Shown: positions 33,801-44,576, counted from the first letter of the stretch. The stretch: 64,000 bases of DNA from Brachycybe producta (GCA_036925085.1 JAUPFP010000018.1:201001-265000), one strand, 5' to 3'. The notes: generated from the letters alone by a model not told the origin. Numbers and translations are program-made.

Positions 33801-35725
33801 TTTTATCAGTAGATTTTTAATCTTTTTTTATTTAAACCAATTTAAATTGACATATTTGTTTTAAAATTCATCATTAAAGTTTATTATGACACTATGAGTA
33901 AATCCAATTCCGCCAATTCTACCAACAGTGGCGTAGCTAGGCTTGGTTGCGCCCCCCGCCGCGTAAAACTTTGCGCCCCCCCCCGGGCTGCATAAAACGT
34001 TGCGCTCCCTTTTAAGTCCCCCTCCACTTAGCCTCATACTGGGGGGGGGTGTTATTTTGATGAAGGGCGGATCAGCAGTAGCAGTCGGAAGGTTAGGTTT
34101 AGTAAAATGAAGCTTGTTGCAGGGGGCCTGGGGGGGCACAGCCCCCCATATTTTGTTTTAGAGTTATTACATCAAATTTGTCTATATTTCCGATGGTTCC
34201 TCCCATTGAACAAATTAGAAAACAGTCGGAACAGTGGACTAATTTGATTTAATAATTCTTAAAAAAAAAAGTCGGGGTCTGCGCCCCCCCAGACCCCCTG
34301 CAACAACTTCATTTTACTAAACCAAACCTTCGGACTGTTCCTACTATTTTTCCGACTGTACGGACCGTTCCGCCGTTCATCAAAATAGCAACCCATAAAA
34401 AATTCTATTCACAACGAAATTCACAACGAAATGAAAGTTGATTTATTTTCGAAAAAAACTGAATAAATTAAGCGAGTGATTCGGAATCACTTGCTTAATT
34501 TATTCAATTATTTTTGAAAATACATCGACTTTCATTTCGTTCTTTGCGCCCCCAAACCTCCTGCGCCACCCCGCAGTTGCGGGTCTGGCGGTTCTCTAGC
34601 TACGCCCCGGTCTGCCAAAACTTTTCATAAACACACACACTGCATTTTGCATGTAAGTTTGTTCAGTGATTTAATTTTGATTAGGTTAATATTTTGTCTA
34701 TTTTATAAACGTTTAATTTGTAATAAAAGCACTTCATTTAAAATTACATTAACCTTTAAAGCTAATTGCAAAGATTATTTTTAATTTTCACTTTTTTTTT
34801 TACATTTTATAGACGGTTTACTAATAAACTATTTTAAAGTATACACGACGACCGTCAAAATCTGATTCTTTTGTCTTTCAGAAGCAAAATTTAAAAAAAA
34901 CTTGAAAATGTTTTAGTAGTGAAAACTAGAATGGGTAGCTTGATCACTAAGGGTAATTTCATGTTGATATCTTTTAAAATAAACATTTTATGTGCTTGAA
35001 AATGATCAAACTTCAAGCAGAAGATTTCATTTAATTTTTGCATCTAGAAAGTTTACTTTGAAAGATATCAACAACAAAAAATACCATGAAATAATTCAGC
35101 ACCGTTTTATCTACTAAGTTCTAACACACTTTCAATTTCTCCTTAGTGTTGCTCCTGACATCGCACAATAACAAAAATTATATAAAAATCAGCTTTTAAT
35201 AAAAACATTTAAAAAAATTATCGATTTGATCAAGAAAAAAAACCATCCATTTTTCTGTCATAACTTCATGAAGTAATGGGTGCGGTTCATTACCGAGCTG
35301 TTTCGCGCCATTCCATCTCGTTTCCATCCAGAAACAATTCCTCCATCTCGCTGAACAAAGGATGTGACTCATGCATGTCGTCATCTTCGCATTCAGAACC
35401 CAAGATGAATTGAACTCTCTGTGACGGTGGAGTAACTAGATAAAAACAAAATCTCCTTCAGATCAGAAACTATCATCCGAAACGAAAACTGAATATGATA
35501 TATTATGTTCATACGCGGCCTGTCATCTTTGCCGTCTTCGTCTTTACGATGGTGATGCCGGTGATGCCTGTGTCGTCTGTGATGACCGTGACGTCGATGA
35601 CCACCTATTAAGCCAACGTACAAAGTGTGTGCTCTGTGACCTTCGAAGTCCGTGTCTGTATAACTGGGGCGGTTGTTTAGTGCCCCTTGGTCCTTTATGG
35701 CCTCGTCCGAACAATTGGGATCCAT
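18391..35725 (-). CDS. SLC4A7-like: SLC4-family Na+-coupled bicarbonate transporter (NBCn1/SLC4A7-like), 23 exons
   Basis: This protein moves bicarbonate with Na+ across the plasma membrane for pH control. Exons in gene order: 35725-35515, 35435-35294, 33450-33290, 33225-33040, 32802-32710, 31000-30858, 30535-30409, 29783-29725, 29347-29141, 29073-28973, 28892-28718, 27730-27597, 27505-27193, 27114-26965, 26266-26153, 26092-25931, 25850-25672, 24516-24444, 24370-24302, 24213-24037, 23961-23815, 18890-18691 and 18598-18391. They total 3531 nt, 1176 residues plus stop, with every junction in frame. Human NBCn1 is of similar length. Family marks include [40 protein letters not shown] and [17 protein letters not shown]. 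The form [18 protein letters not shown] is typical of Na+-coupled members rather than of AE1-3 exchangers. NBCn1, NDCBE and NCBE cannot be separated without a tree. The ATG at 35725 is chosen because TGA lies in frame 6 nt upstream and a good acceptor lies at 35744-35745, so an upstream 5' UTR exon is likely. Confidence 0.93.
19420..19690. repeat. Family J fold-back element
   Basis: The left arm (AACAGTCATAAGACAGTAAC, then GTCACAAAAGTAAATT) is inverted relative to the right arm (AATTTACTTTTGTCACTGTTAC in approximate form, then AGATATGACAGTG). One-armed relatives are at 4600-4760 and 38690-38860. Confidence 0.55.
21754..21890. mobile_element. 137-bp hAT-like MITE in SLC4 intron
   Basis: Ends are CAGGTGTCCCCAAAACTA and CGTTTGGAGACTCCTA, hAT-style imperfect terminal repeats. 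The flanks AGCTAAAC (21746-21753) and ATCTAAAC (21891-21898) match at seven of eight positions, as expected for a slightly decayed 8-bp target duplication. Confidence 0.7.
23815..28892 (-). CDS. SLC4A7-like: SLC4 gene exons 11-21: membrane domain
   Basis: Residues about 477-1041 form the multi-span transport domain. In order: [20 protein letters not shown] and [56 protein letters not shown]; an extracellular loop with Cys residues and four N-glycosylation sequons (NAT, NWS, NCT, NGT, about residues 660-690); [113 protein letters not shown]; and [16 protein letters not shown]. The glycosylated loop between TM5 and TM6 is a family feature. Most introns here are 60-91 bp, but those after exons 11, 14 and 17 are 698-1155 bp. 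Confidence 0.95.
25911..25930 (-). repeat. (AC)10 microsatellite forming the SLC4 exon 16 splice donor
   Basis: Exon 16 ends ...CTCAAG at 25931, and the intron begins directly with (GT)10 on the gene strand, so the donor GT is the first repeat unit. The intron is only 80 bp long, so the microsatellite makes up a quarter of it. Confidence 0.85.
26640..26941. repeat. Fold-back repeat family C, copy in SLC4 intron 14
   Basis: The left arm has GTTAGAAACTAGACCGGGGT and AGCTCAATCACTGA. The right arm has AAGTGATTGAGCTATCAATT and CTAGTTTCTAAAA. The right end stops about 23 bp from the exon 14 donor at 26964, leaving almost no original intron sequence on that side. Confidence 0.6.
27731..28717 (-). 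other. SLC4 intron 11 with GC-rich insert
   Basis: Most of this 987-bp intron is AT-rich, but 27855-28010 is distinctly GC-rich (GAGGTGGAGGCGGAGGC and similar) and starts CAGGGCCGTACCCATCC, which resembles a hAT-type end. A matching second end was not found, so it is probably a transposon fragment. Confidence 0.4.
28973..30535 (-). CDS. SLC4A7-like: SLC4 gene exons 7-10: cytosolic domain core and pre-membrane linker
   Basis: Residues about 313-476. Exon 7 has [20 protein letters not shown] and FVRLNQAV. Exon 8 has [17 protein letters not shown]. Exon 9 has [20 protein letters not shown] and [18 protein letters not shown], all hallmark NBC motifs. Exon 10 is a charged coiled linker ([18 protein letters not shown]). 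The intron after exon 7 uses a GC donor (see separate entry). Confidence 0.93.
30403..30408 (-). promoter_or_regulatory. GC-AG splice donor of SLC4 intron 7
   Basis: The gene-strand sequence is CTAG then GCAAGT. The split codon G|GC gives Gly and joins VIL to DLTEVPVP in perfect family register. Continuing without splicing meets a TAA within eight codons, and no GT donor keeps the frame. AG/GCAAGT is the known strong consensus for GC-AG introns. Confidence 0.85.
30858..32802 (-). CDS. SLC4A7-like: SLC4 gene exons 5-6: Ser/Gly/Asn-rich linker
   Basis: Residues about 234-312. Both are low-complexity linker exons with no fold I recognise: [20 protein letters not shown] and then Ser/Gln/Gly/Asn-rich sequence ending SEMQHLK. 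They occupy the position of the variable, alternatively spliced insert in vertebrate NBCn1. They are supported by open frame, phase-compatible junctions (1-1 and 1-0) and clean splice sites rather than by similarity. Exon 5 (93 nt) could be skipped without a frameshift. The intron between them is 1709 bp and contains a TTA-flanked MITE. Confidence 0.75.
31638..31786. mobile_element. 149-bp MITE family O with TTA duplication, SLC4 intron 5
   Basis: Begins GGGAAGAATCCCTCGCACA and ends with the imperfect complement TATATAATTCTTCTC. TTA flanks both sides (31635-31637 and 31787-31789). It shares ATAAAATCCCACAAAATTTC and GAAGCGCCA blocks with 50686-50853. Confidence 0.75.
33040..35435 (-). CDS. SLC4A7-like: SLC4 gene exons 2-4: cytosolic bicarbonate-transporter domain
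   Basis: Residues 71 to about 233. Exon 2 carries [14 protein letters not shown] and ends WRETAR. Exon 3 carries [20 protein letters not shown] then [14 protein letters not shown], the most conserved part of the cytosolic domain. Exon 4 carries the helix with [13 protein letters not shown] and [17 protein letters not shown]. Intron 2 is 1843 bp and contains a 689-bp hAT-like element and a family C repeat, while intron 3 is 64 bp. Confidence 0.92.
33926..34614. mobile_element. 689-bp hAT-like element with internal hairpins, SLC4 intron 2
   Basis: Ends are CAGTGGCGTAGCTAGGC and CTAGCTACGCCCCGGTCTG. It is much more GC/C-rich than its host intron. Inside are two large inverted repeats: 34094-34140 against 34280-34328 (GTTGCAGGGGGCCTGGGGGG type), and a long hairpin at about 34425-34545 centred on GATTCGGAATC. 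No transposase frame is visible, and an 8-bp duplication was not clear. Confidence 0.7.
34885..35160. repeat. Fold-back repeat family C, copy in SLC4 intron 2
   Basis: The left arm has GTGAAAACTAGAATGGGTAG and CTTGATCACTAAGGG. The right arm has AAATACCATGAAATAATTCAG and CACTTTCAATTTCTCC. It lies between the hAT-like element and exon 2. Confidence 0.5.
35515..35725 (-). CDS. SLC4A7-like: SLC4 gene exon 1: N-terminus with His/Arg-rich stretch
   Basis: Encodes residues 1-70, starting [16 protein letters not shown]. After [14 protein letters not shown] comes [19 protein letters not shown], then an acidic segment. Vertebrate Na+-bicarbonate transporters have the same order: an acidic start, GH/SHR..YIGV-like sequence, an HRRHRH-like basic cluster, then the SQRVQFILG block. 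The His content here is unusually high. The donor is GTATGA at 35514-35509, followed by a 79-bp intron. Confidence 0.88.
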
Positions 35726-35743
35726 ACTTCAAATGAGAAAAAC
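35726..35743 (-). promoter_or_regulatory. 5' UTR part of SLC4 exon 1 and its acceptor
   Basis: On the gene strand a strong pyrimidine tract (TTGCTTGTTTTTGTCGCTTG) leads to TATTAG ending at 35744, followed by 18 nt and the ATG. This predicts at least one further non-coding first exon upstream, so the promoter is not here. The location of that first exon is unknown. Confidence 0.5.
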
Positions 35744-38055
35744 CTAATACAAGCGACAAAAACAAGCAAAACATTATATTTCAATTCAGATTTAAACGAC
35801 ACGTTAGCTAGATATACAAATATGTTTATGATAAAAACACAATTTTCAGGCACTTCGCTACTTATAAACTAATAAAAACAAACGCTCGCTTGAACCTAGA
35901 AGAGTTTCGAAAAGCAACAGTAATAATTGTATGATGACATCAAAGAGAATAAAGATTTTATGACAGTTTTAAAAAGACCAATTTTCATTTTTTCACTTTT
36001 AGTTGGTCAAAAGTCACCAATATCCTCAAACTTCGTCTTAACAAACTGCCAAAACCGAATACAAGGTGTCCACAAAGTCCTTGTGCAGTTTTAATTTATA
36101 ACTTCACTTCTATATAAGAAAGGAACACAAAACTTCACCGAACTTCACTCTCGAACAAAACTGCAGAAACGTGTTCGTGGAACTACAATACATGACATGC
36201 TAAATCACGAATAAATTCCCTTTTCAGTTGCATTTTACAGATCCTATGCATGTATATAGAAGTCATTACGAAGTTGGAACTGCAGAAGGCCTTTAGGAAC
36301 GCTCTGTATTGTCTTCATAAAAATACCATCCCTGCATTTCTTTATTTTGCTAGAAATATGAAAAGTTTTTTTTAAAAAACTTAAGGTTTTGATTAAATTT
36401 TAAAGCAGAATTTTTTTTACGCATTTATTGCAGTGAACCACAGCAAGAAATTTTCACCACTATGGTGGTTTTTCTTTTATCGCTACATTGAAATGAAAAA
36501 TAATTGCACAGAATCTTGAGAGAAAAAAAAAACTTTCGAATTGTTTCCTGCAAGCCACACTACATTAGTGTACAAGAACATCTGCCAAATTGTTGCAAGA
36601 GCGGCAACTGTGTTATCATCCCAATGGCAATAACATTTTATTGCAGAAAAAAATTACAGTGAAAATAGCCAGTGAGATCGCCGCTTAAAGTAACCTCAAA
36701 ATTCCTCCGTAAAATATCCATGCGAAATTTATTCAAGAACGGAACACGATCACTTAACTCCGTTCATGAAATTAAGAGCACTTTTTTTTTTTGCAAACAA
36801 AATGTCAGTTAGACGAAAACTTTGGTGTAGTTTTTTTATCTATGGCTGCATATGGATTTAACACTATATACAAACATGCTCGTGCGCTAACTTTTGATTG
36901 GACTCTGCGTACGAACTGGCTCCTTCGTAAATTTCGCACAACGGCACAATGATCAACAACCTACAAAGTTAATTATTACAGTTGAAATAATATTTGAAAG
37001 TGGATTAAAATTGATTTGAAATCGATAAAGTTGGTTTCCCACTAATTGAAAACCCAACTGTAGTTAACCATGATATTTTAATACAAGTAACCTATAAATA
37101 TTTTGATCACTAAAACAAACCTGCACTAAATTTAGAGGTACAAAAGAGGGCAAACTCAGCTAAAGGTTTTTTTTTAAATGCAACCTATAATAAACTAAAC
37201 TTAGCTGTTATCCAATTTCATTACATAACCAAACCACACCACACTCGATTTAACATTTTTCTATTTCGACGATATATATATACATATATACTGTATATAT
37301 ACACGAGTAAAATACAAATGGGGTTAAAATAAAGACATCAAAAAATTGTGGAACAGGAGGTGTACCCATAAAAACGAATACAATAGAATAAGTTAATATA
37401 TTTATTCAAAAGATATATATTTCTATTATATTATGCAAAACACACAAAACCGGAATCATTCGTTTTTGTATTTTAGGTTAAAAGGACGACTTGTATTTTT
37501 TGTTTTATTTTAAAAAAACCTCTAAAGATAACCGAATCAATTGCAAAATAATAATAATAATAATAATACCTTGTGTAATAATAACTCTTTCGTTGCTGAT
37601 CGTAAATATATATATAAAAGTTCATCCAGCTAACATAGAAACGAAAATAAAACTCGCTTCAATCAAACAAGATTTAACGAATACAGAGAGCCCCCGAATA
37701 AATAAATATTAAATATTTCAATACCGATATCTCTTATTCAAGTTAAACCAAGTGTGATTTCTATTAATAATTTTTATGATAAGACCTACTTATTATGTAT
37801 TTTAAATCCACTGTGTACACACTACACATTCAAATTTTACTTGTACAGGGTCACATTTTGTATTGAAATAACATTTTAAATGCAGAATAACCAGATTTGC
37901 GAGATTTAAATCACGTGGAATTTTTCAATTTTTTAATCTTTGGTCAAGTTTTTAATTTTAAATAAGTTATTTTCTAAATTTAAGTATTTTAAATATAATT
38001 TATTAATGACAATGACATTTAAAATTTAAATTCAAATTACATTATTTTCAAAACG
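35744..38055. other. AT-rich region upstream of the SLC4 coding sequence
   Basis: Probably the first intron and/or promoter region of the SLC4 gene. It has short simple repeats: alternating TA near 37273-37300 and (AAT)n near 37548-37568. No coding exon recognised. Confidence 0.4.
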
Positions 38056-38561
38056 TAGTGTCCCAAAAATGAATATATACATCCTTTGGTTGCTAATAAG
38101 TGCCATGTTTATTTTCTTGAATTTAATTTAATAATCTTATAATTAAAAGTAAATGTTAAAATAAAGATTAGATATAAAAAGCATTGCATGTTTTATGTTT
38201 AAATGAGGCTTTATCTTGAAGTTTTCAAAATGTCCTTTCTCATCAAGAACATTATGCTGACATCGGTAAGAAAAAAAAAACTGATCTGCAAACATTAATT
38301 AACTTATCTCTTTTAACAAATAAAAAGAAAATTGTCGCAAAATTGAAAAGAGATACACGTTAATTGATGTTTGCAGCTCAAGTTTTTTTTTTATCAATGT
38401 GAGCAATCCGAATGGGTGACATTTTGAAAACTTGAGATAATGCGTGAATGCTATATCTAATCTCTATTGTAACATTTAATTATAAAAATTAAATCTAAGA
38501 AAATAAACATGGCAGTTATTAACAACTAAAAAGTGTATACACACATTTTTAGGGATACTCT
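38056..38561. mobile_element. MITE family B, copy 3
   Basis: The left end AGTGTCCCAAAAATGAATAT with TAATAAGTGCCATGTTTATT and the right end ACATGGCAGTTATTAACAAC, then CACACATTTTTAGGGATACT, are inverted. An internal hairpin (GCAAACATTAATTAACTT... / ...GTTAATTGATGTTTGC) is visible at 38287-38382. It is full length, like 12371-12871. Confidence 0.7.
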
Positions 38562-41500
38562 TTATATTGTTAATTGATGAATATTTTAAACAATAAAGAA
38601 TTATTTTGAAAATCAACTGATAATGATTTTTGAACTTGAAATAAATAATCTTAATAAATCTGGGGGTCATTACAAAAATGATAATAAGGCAATCATATGA
38701 CAGTAAATCATCATATCGAGCTTATTACCACCTTACAGCAGTCACAAAAACATAAAATATTATTGTGACAAACATTGTCATATGCCAATGACTAGTATAC
38801 GGCATAATGTGACAATCATAAAATAATCGCAAACAAGAAGTGACATCGTAAGGTCTAGCTGTCCCAATTTTTTTTTTATTTTTACGTAATGAGTAATGAC
38901 TAATGAGGACCCTTAATGATTTTTTTCTTCTTCTTTGTAACCTAAGTATAAAGTTCTATTAACTAACCCAGTATAACACTAGTAGAAAATGAATGATTAA
39001 ACTTTGAGATCACACACTCCAATCACTCCAAAAGCACATTTGAATTCGCAAAAAAAAAAAAATGAATCTCGTTCCCTTTAAAGCAGCCGCTACATTTCAA
39101 CCTGATTTAGGTGTTGGTGTCATTATGAATTTGCAATCAGTTTACATTATGCGTTTGATGTACTAATAATGTGCATATTGTTTTTTCACACTTTGGTGTA
39201 CATTAGTTGTTGTGTTCAGGACACAATAAGGAGAAGAAAAAAAGACAATAAATACCCTACTGCCAACAACACACGCACAGGTAACAACTGACAAATGCAC
39301 ACACCACCAAAAAAAATGCTCAATCTTGACTGCAGAAAAAAACGTTTCTCTACATTTAAACAACAATAGATTTGGTTTTCTCCTCTGACAGTTCTATCAT
39401 CGTCTTCTATATCAGTGTCAACCATTGTTCTATAATCAAAAGACCCTGCACTTAATACAAATACAAGCTAGACAATGACTGCGTCTTCCATACCTATAAT
39501 ATATTATGTGGCGAGTAGAATATTAGAAAGCGTTCAGAAAAATGTACACCTTTTTTTAATGTAATCGAGCGAAAATGAAAAAAAGAGCAAAAACTGCCTT
39601 GTGCTAAACAAAAATGCAATTTAGATTAAACCAGATAATCCTACTATATATGTGTAATTGGTTATCTGGCACGTTCATTTTTCTACTAGCAAAACGTCCA
39701 GTTTTGGCCCCAATAAGCAGTTAGCCTTGCCAGCACAAAAAGACACAAAAAATCATTCGAAAAAATCCTTTTTTTTTTTCTCTTCACATGTTTAACATTC
39801 AAAAGTCTTTGCCAAAATTTCAACAATGCTCACTGCCAATGCCAAGAAAATGCACGCCTTATGGACATGCTGTCATTTAGACTCTTCAAACAAAGAACAA
39901 TTGCTAATGTAATTTAATGATTACCGGAAATTCAGTGAACAACTTTTTTCAAGAAAAAAGTTTCAACAAAAAAAAAATTAAAGCCTTGAACTTGGTCTCT
40001 CTGACGGCAAGACTGTTTTACTGCGAAATGATCCCTGCTGTAAATTTAGTAGAAATTAAAGCAAACGCAAAAAAAAAAATGTTGCTGTAACCCTTTTTTT
40101 CTTAAAATTTGTTTTCATCTTTTGTCAAAATTACATAAGAAACGCGTTTCTTTATACACAAAAACGTGCTACTTACTTATAATAAGTTAAAAGTACGTCA
40201 CAATTTTGTGAGCTTGTAAGTTACAAGGACAATTACCGAGAATGTATGAAAGAAACATTTATGGATCTAGTTTATTTCTTCATAGAGAATAGTAGAGTGA
40301 TTTGAGTACTATACACACTTACTACTTTTTAGAAAGAATGAACTGTCAACTTTGATTTGTACTTTCATGAATGACAACACTTGGCATTCAGTGTGTCACA
40401 AACGTACAACAAGTTGTCCTCGTCTTTCAAAAGGGGCCCAACCATTAGGTGTCGTAAATACAAAGTACAGTTTCATTTGACACACAGTTAATCAAATAGA
40501 GTTTGGTAAAAACTACAAAGTAAGCCTATTGTAGACTTAGTAACCTGGAAAATTTTATAGTACTGTAGGCGTAACACGTAAATATACTGCACAAGCTTTA
40601 TACTATAAATATAATAAAACATACTAAGGCATGTTTTTATACGTTATTTAGGGTACCCTCCCCTCCTACAATGGCGGATCCTGGACAGGTCATTTGAGAA
40701 TCCGTCAAAATTTGATAAATTAAAAGGTCGCACTAGTACAGGCTGCATGCAGTGTACAAAATTTCAGCTCTCTAAAATTAAGGAGAAGTTGGTTAAAATA
40801 GAAGAAATAGAAGTTAAATAAATGCTTGTAAAAATTGAGAGGATTTACAGCAAAATGTAATTGGTATGTTTTAGTTAATTGTGATTGCCAATGTGAAACA
40901 TAAATACACTTGCACAAATTGCAGCAGCGTTTTGGCCGCACTTTACTTGCAAAAAAAAAACAGTCACACCTTCATGTCGTCCTCATCTTTTGCAAGACTT
41001 TGATGCAAAATTTACAGAAAACTTAATTAAGCTGGATACAGACAATCAATTCTGACTTGTCAGTCCTTTCTTTTCTATGCGGGAATTAATCTCGTGTGTG
41101 TTGGTAGATTTTTTTTAATTCAATACATCTTTCATTGCTTCAATCTTCGCTATAACAATCTGCTCAACCAATATACTCTCTTTTGTTTTCAAAAAAATAT
41201 CAAAAGCTTATTTTCAAAGATAATAATATCAAGAAAATGGTATTTCTAACTTGAAATAAAGCCTTCAATCTAGATTTGCGCCAAAAAGACACTAAGCTAC
41301 AGATAGATAAGATCCCCCACACATATTACTGCTCGATTTTTCATAAATTTTGATCACAGTGATAGCTGTAGTAATCATAATGCCGTTTCTTTTTAGAAGA
41401 AAAAAAAATGGCACCATGTCGCAAACTATCAATCAGATCGGCCTGATTTACACAATGACGTTTTATTAACAAAGAAAAATGAGTGATGACAAAACAAAAA

Positions 41501-43256
41501 TAGTAAACAAAGGGTTGAGAAATAATTACTCATCAATACACATATGTTGTGTGGATAGTAAAACAGCTGCTACAAACAACTTTCGTTGATTTGCCGGAAT
41601 CACTTTTTCCATAAATAAAAAAAACTGCTCCCGTGTATTCGTATTTAACCCGTATGAAGACAGAAAATGTTAAGCACCGTCTCCGGCCTCGAGACAAGAT
41701 TTGATTTGACTCATCGGTCACCAACCACTTTTGACAGAAACCTTCATTGTTAATAACTAGCACTAATCACTAATATGATCTGAAGTATTCGGCTTAAGAT
41801 TTTTTTAAAGTAGTCATTATAAAAAAAAATCATTTAATATTTTGAACTTCTCGATTTAAACAAAATTCCATCAAGTAAACTTTTGTGCAAAAGTGTATTT
41901 TGGATAAAAACAACGAACTAAATTTTTTAAATTGGGCCCCAGATCTTTGAGAGGCTCCCTCTCTCCCCCAGCAGGGACAGAAAACTGGTTTTTATTAATA
42001 CGTAATTAACTCGTTTTTATTAATACATAATAAGTATACATCCCAAAAACGACTCACAAACATATGGACATAGCGTGATTCGTGTCTTTGTATTTTGCAG
42101 TTGACAAGCCCCAGTTCTGTCGTTAACTGAACCGTACAGTAAAAGTAACCTGTCTCTCACTTGAAATTGTTAAATTATATGAAACCCTCTGCATTATGTA
42201 AATGTTCCATTTTCATTTGTTAATTATATTGCGATATGGGTGACAATTTGACAAACAATGTATTTACTTGTTATTTCGCATAATGTTTTTTCTCGTCTTG
42301 CTGCTCACTGCAGCCTCATGTTAGCTGAATTTTTCTACTCCTTTTTGGTAATCAATTAATTAATTAATTAATTAATTTCCTTGGAGCGCGGGGGCCCCAA
42401 TTCCGTTAAATCAGTGAAATCGGCCTAAAACCGGCTCAAGTCAATAACAACCACAACAAAAACAGTCACAAGCACATGCTCGAAACTCATACGGAGCAAT
42501 TTCCATAACTTGTGAAACACAAAACTTACACAAAGTGTTAGTGAAATCAATATCGCAATCACAACATGTTAATAGAAATGATTTGCAAGTGTGATACACG
42601 CATTAATAATAATAATAAATAATGCTAACACTGCGCACATGTTCACCCTTTTTTTTTTTCTTCTCTAGATTTTAACGCCAGCTTTCTGAAGAAAACAAAT
42701 GAAAAATTCATAAGAGCCGCTAATAAAAAAAAACCAGCATTAATGTCACCAGAGCAATTTACGTCACCAGACAATCTAGTCTTCAAGAGAAGAAAAAAAA
42801 AAACTTAGTAATTTGGATGATGTGGATCCTGAGCTTTACGAACGACATTCTCTGATGGACCACTGGACAGTTACAGTAGTTTAGCAAGAGAATCCGTGAA
42901 AAAACTGAATAAAACTTAATTTCAAAGTAGTTTAAAATTATAGTGGTACAATAAAGATTAAGAGATACACGCAAAACATAAAAATAACATTAGAAAATGA
43001 AAAAATAAAATTAGCAAAAAAAAACCCTTATCATTTAAGACCTAATCCATATGCTGATGAAGTATTCAACTCGAAAGTATGATTGGTGGTATCGGTATTG
43101 ATCAGTGTTTTCAAACATGAAAACTGAATTAAATACTGTCAGTCAGATATACACTTTATTGAAAATAATGTCGACTCGTCGTGTCATTGGCGAACATGTC
43201 TGTTTGTCACTGACGCACGCGACTCATTTTAATTGGGTTCTGACATCTCATACAGA
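38562..43256. other. Intergenic or first-intron sequence, no gene recognised
   Basis: Contains a family J fragment (38690-38860), an (ATTA)n run at 42351-42376, and scattered GC-richer fragments near 40650-40690, 41936-41985 and 42384-42430 that look like transposon debris. No exon could be supported. A short acidic open frame at 39382-39425 on the - strand is discussed in the findings. Confidence 0.4.
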
Positions 43257-43968
43257 TGGGGTTTCCATTACCGGTCACTTTATAGCATTACCGGTTTTTC
43301 GGTAATGCAGCGTTACCGAAATCGGTAATACCGGTACATTTCGGTAATAAAGCAAAAACTTTAATAACCGCTGTAAAAAAAAACCTCAAAAATTGAAAAA
43401 AAAAATTCCCATGTTAAAAAAAAATTAAAATAAACAAATCCATAACAAATAAATTAATAATTATATAACAAAAAAAAATAATCATGTTAAATAAAATAGG
43501 TGGGCTTTTATCTATTTTGTCTCGACCCAAATTTCAACTTTTTGTTTAGATTTTTTTTTGGTTTCTTCTAAACATCACTTTTTTAAAAATATTTTTATAC
43601 ATAATAACTGTTTTAATATACCACAAATGAAGATGTTGCGTTAATTTAGTAACCAAGTATGTACGGTATACTGTATAATGCACGGAAAGCCTTTTAACTG
43701 TACGAACATTGCTTACTGCTTCTTTCGTAAACGGTTACAAGTTTATACGGATACCATTTTTTTACTTCAGTCTTTGAAAAAACTCTTGGTTTCTACGCAT
43801 AATTATGTGAAAATTTAATTTTAAACTCGGTGATTCTTAAATATTGGTCAATTTTTTTTTTATCAAAACTAATACAAAAATTTTTTACCGAAAAACTGGT
43901 ATTGAAAGGTCAATTTACAGGTAATACCGGTTTACCAGTAACGATAAAACCGGTAATGGAAACTCTAG
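43257..43968. mobile_element. 712-bp inverted-repeat element with ACCGGT-rich ends
   Basis: The left end GGGGTTTCCATTACCGGT is inverted relative to the right end ACCGGTAATGGAAACTCTAG. Both subterminal regions carry several copies of GGTAATACCGG / ATTACCGGT. The 7-bp direct repeat ATACAGA lies at both edges (43250-43256 and 43969-43975). The interior is AT-rich with no transposase. Class is uncertain; a hAT-like origin is plausible. Confidence 0.65.
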
Positions 43969-44087
43969 ATACAGACTTTCATCTTCAAAATGAAACATTT
44001 TCAAGGAAATAACCATTTTTGTTTGTTTCAAGAAAATTATTCCACCATTTAAAAAAAAAATGACTTCAATAACAATTCTATAAACTA

Positions 44088-44458
44088 ATATACCTTATAC
44101 ACTAATGGGGAGAAATACATACAGCTAAACGCATTCAGCAAAATGTGTATTTACATTAAATGTATTTAATGCCATTTAGTGCACACACTAGGTATTGCTT
44201 AAAAAACAAAGGCGCTCCTTTAAAATGGCTGTTATGCATATAAAATTGTCTGTTTGACATGTCCCATGATGTATTGCCAACATCCCAAATACACTTCACA
44301 CATACGTTGAATGAGTTATAGCAACTCATTTAGAAATGAATGTGTTTAAGCGACTTAAATGTATTTACAATTAAATGAACATGTACACATATATAGGAAC
44401 TTATTAAGTTTATAATTGTTAAATACATTTAAATGTGTATGTGTGTACAAGGTATAAC
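44088..44458. mobile_element. MITE related to family D
   Basis: The left end TATACCTTATACACTAATG and right end GTGTGTACAAGGTATA are inverted. The subterminal ATTTAAATGTGTATG-type blocks and the TTTAAGCGACTTAAATG block resemble family D, but the centre differs. Confidence 0.5.
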
Positions 44459-44576
44459 ACCAAACTAATTTAAATATAATTAGATATTTATTTTGTTTTC
44501 TACCAATAGGAACGCAATTCTCATCATTCTTCATGGCTCCCCCTAAAAAGCCTATTCTTTCTCCACACTAACTATG

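Noticed and set aside
33861-34139. Pro-rich open frame on the - strand
   Set aside because: Translation of the C/G runs in the hAT-like element at 33926-34614.
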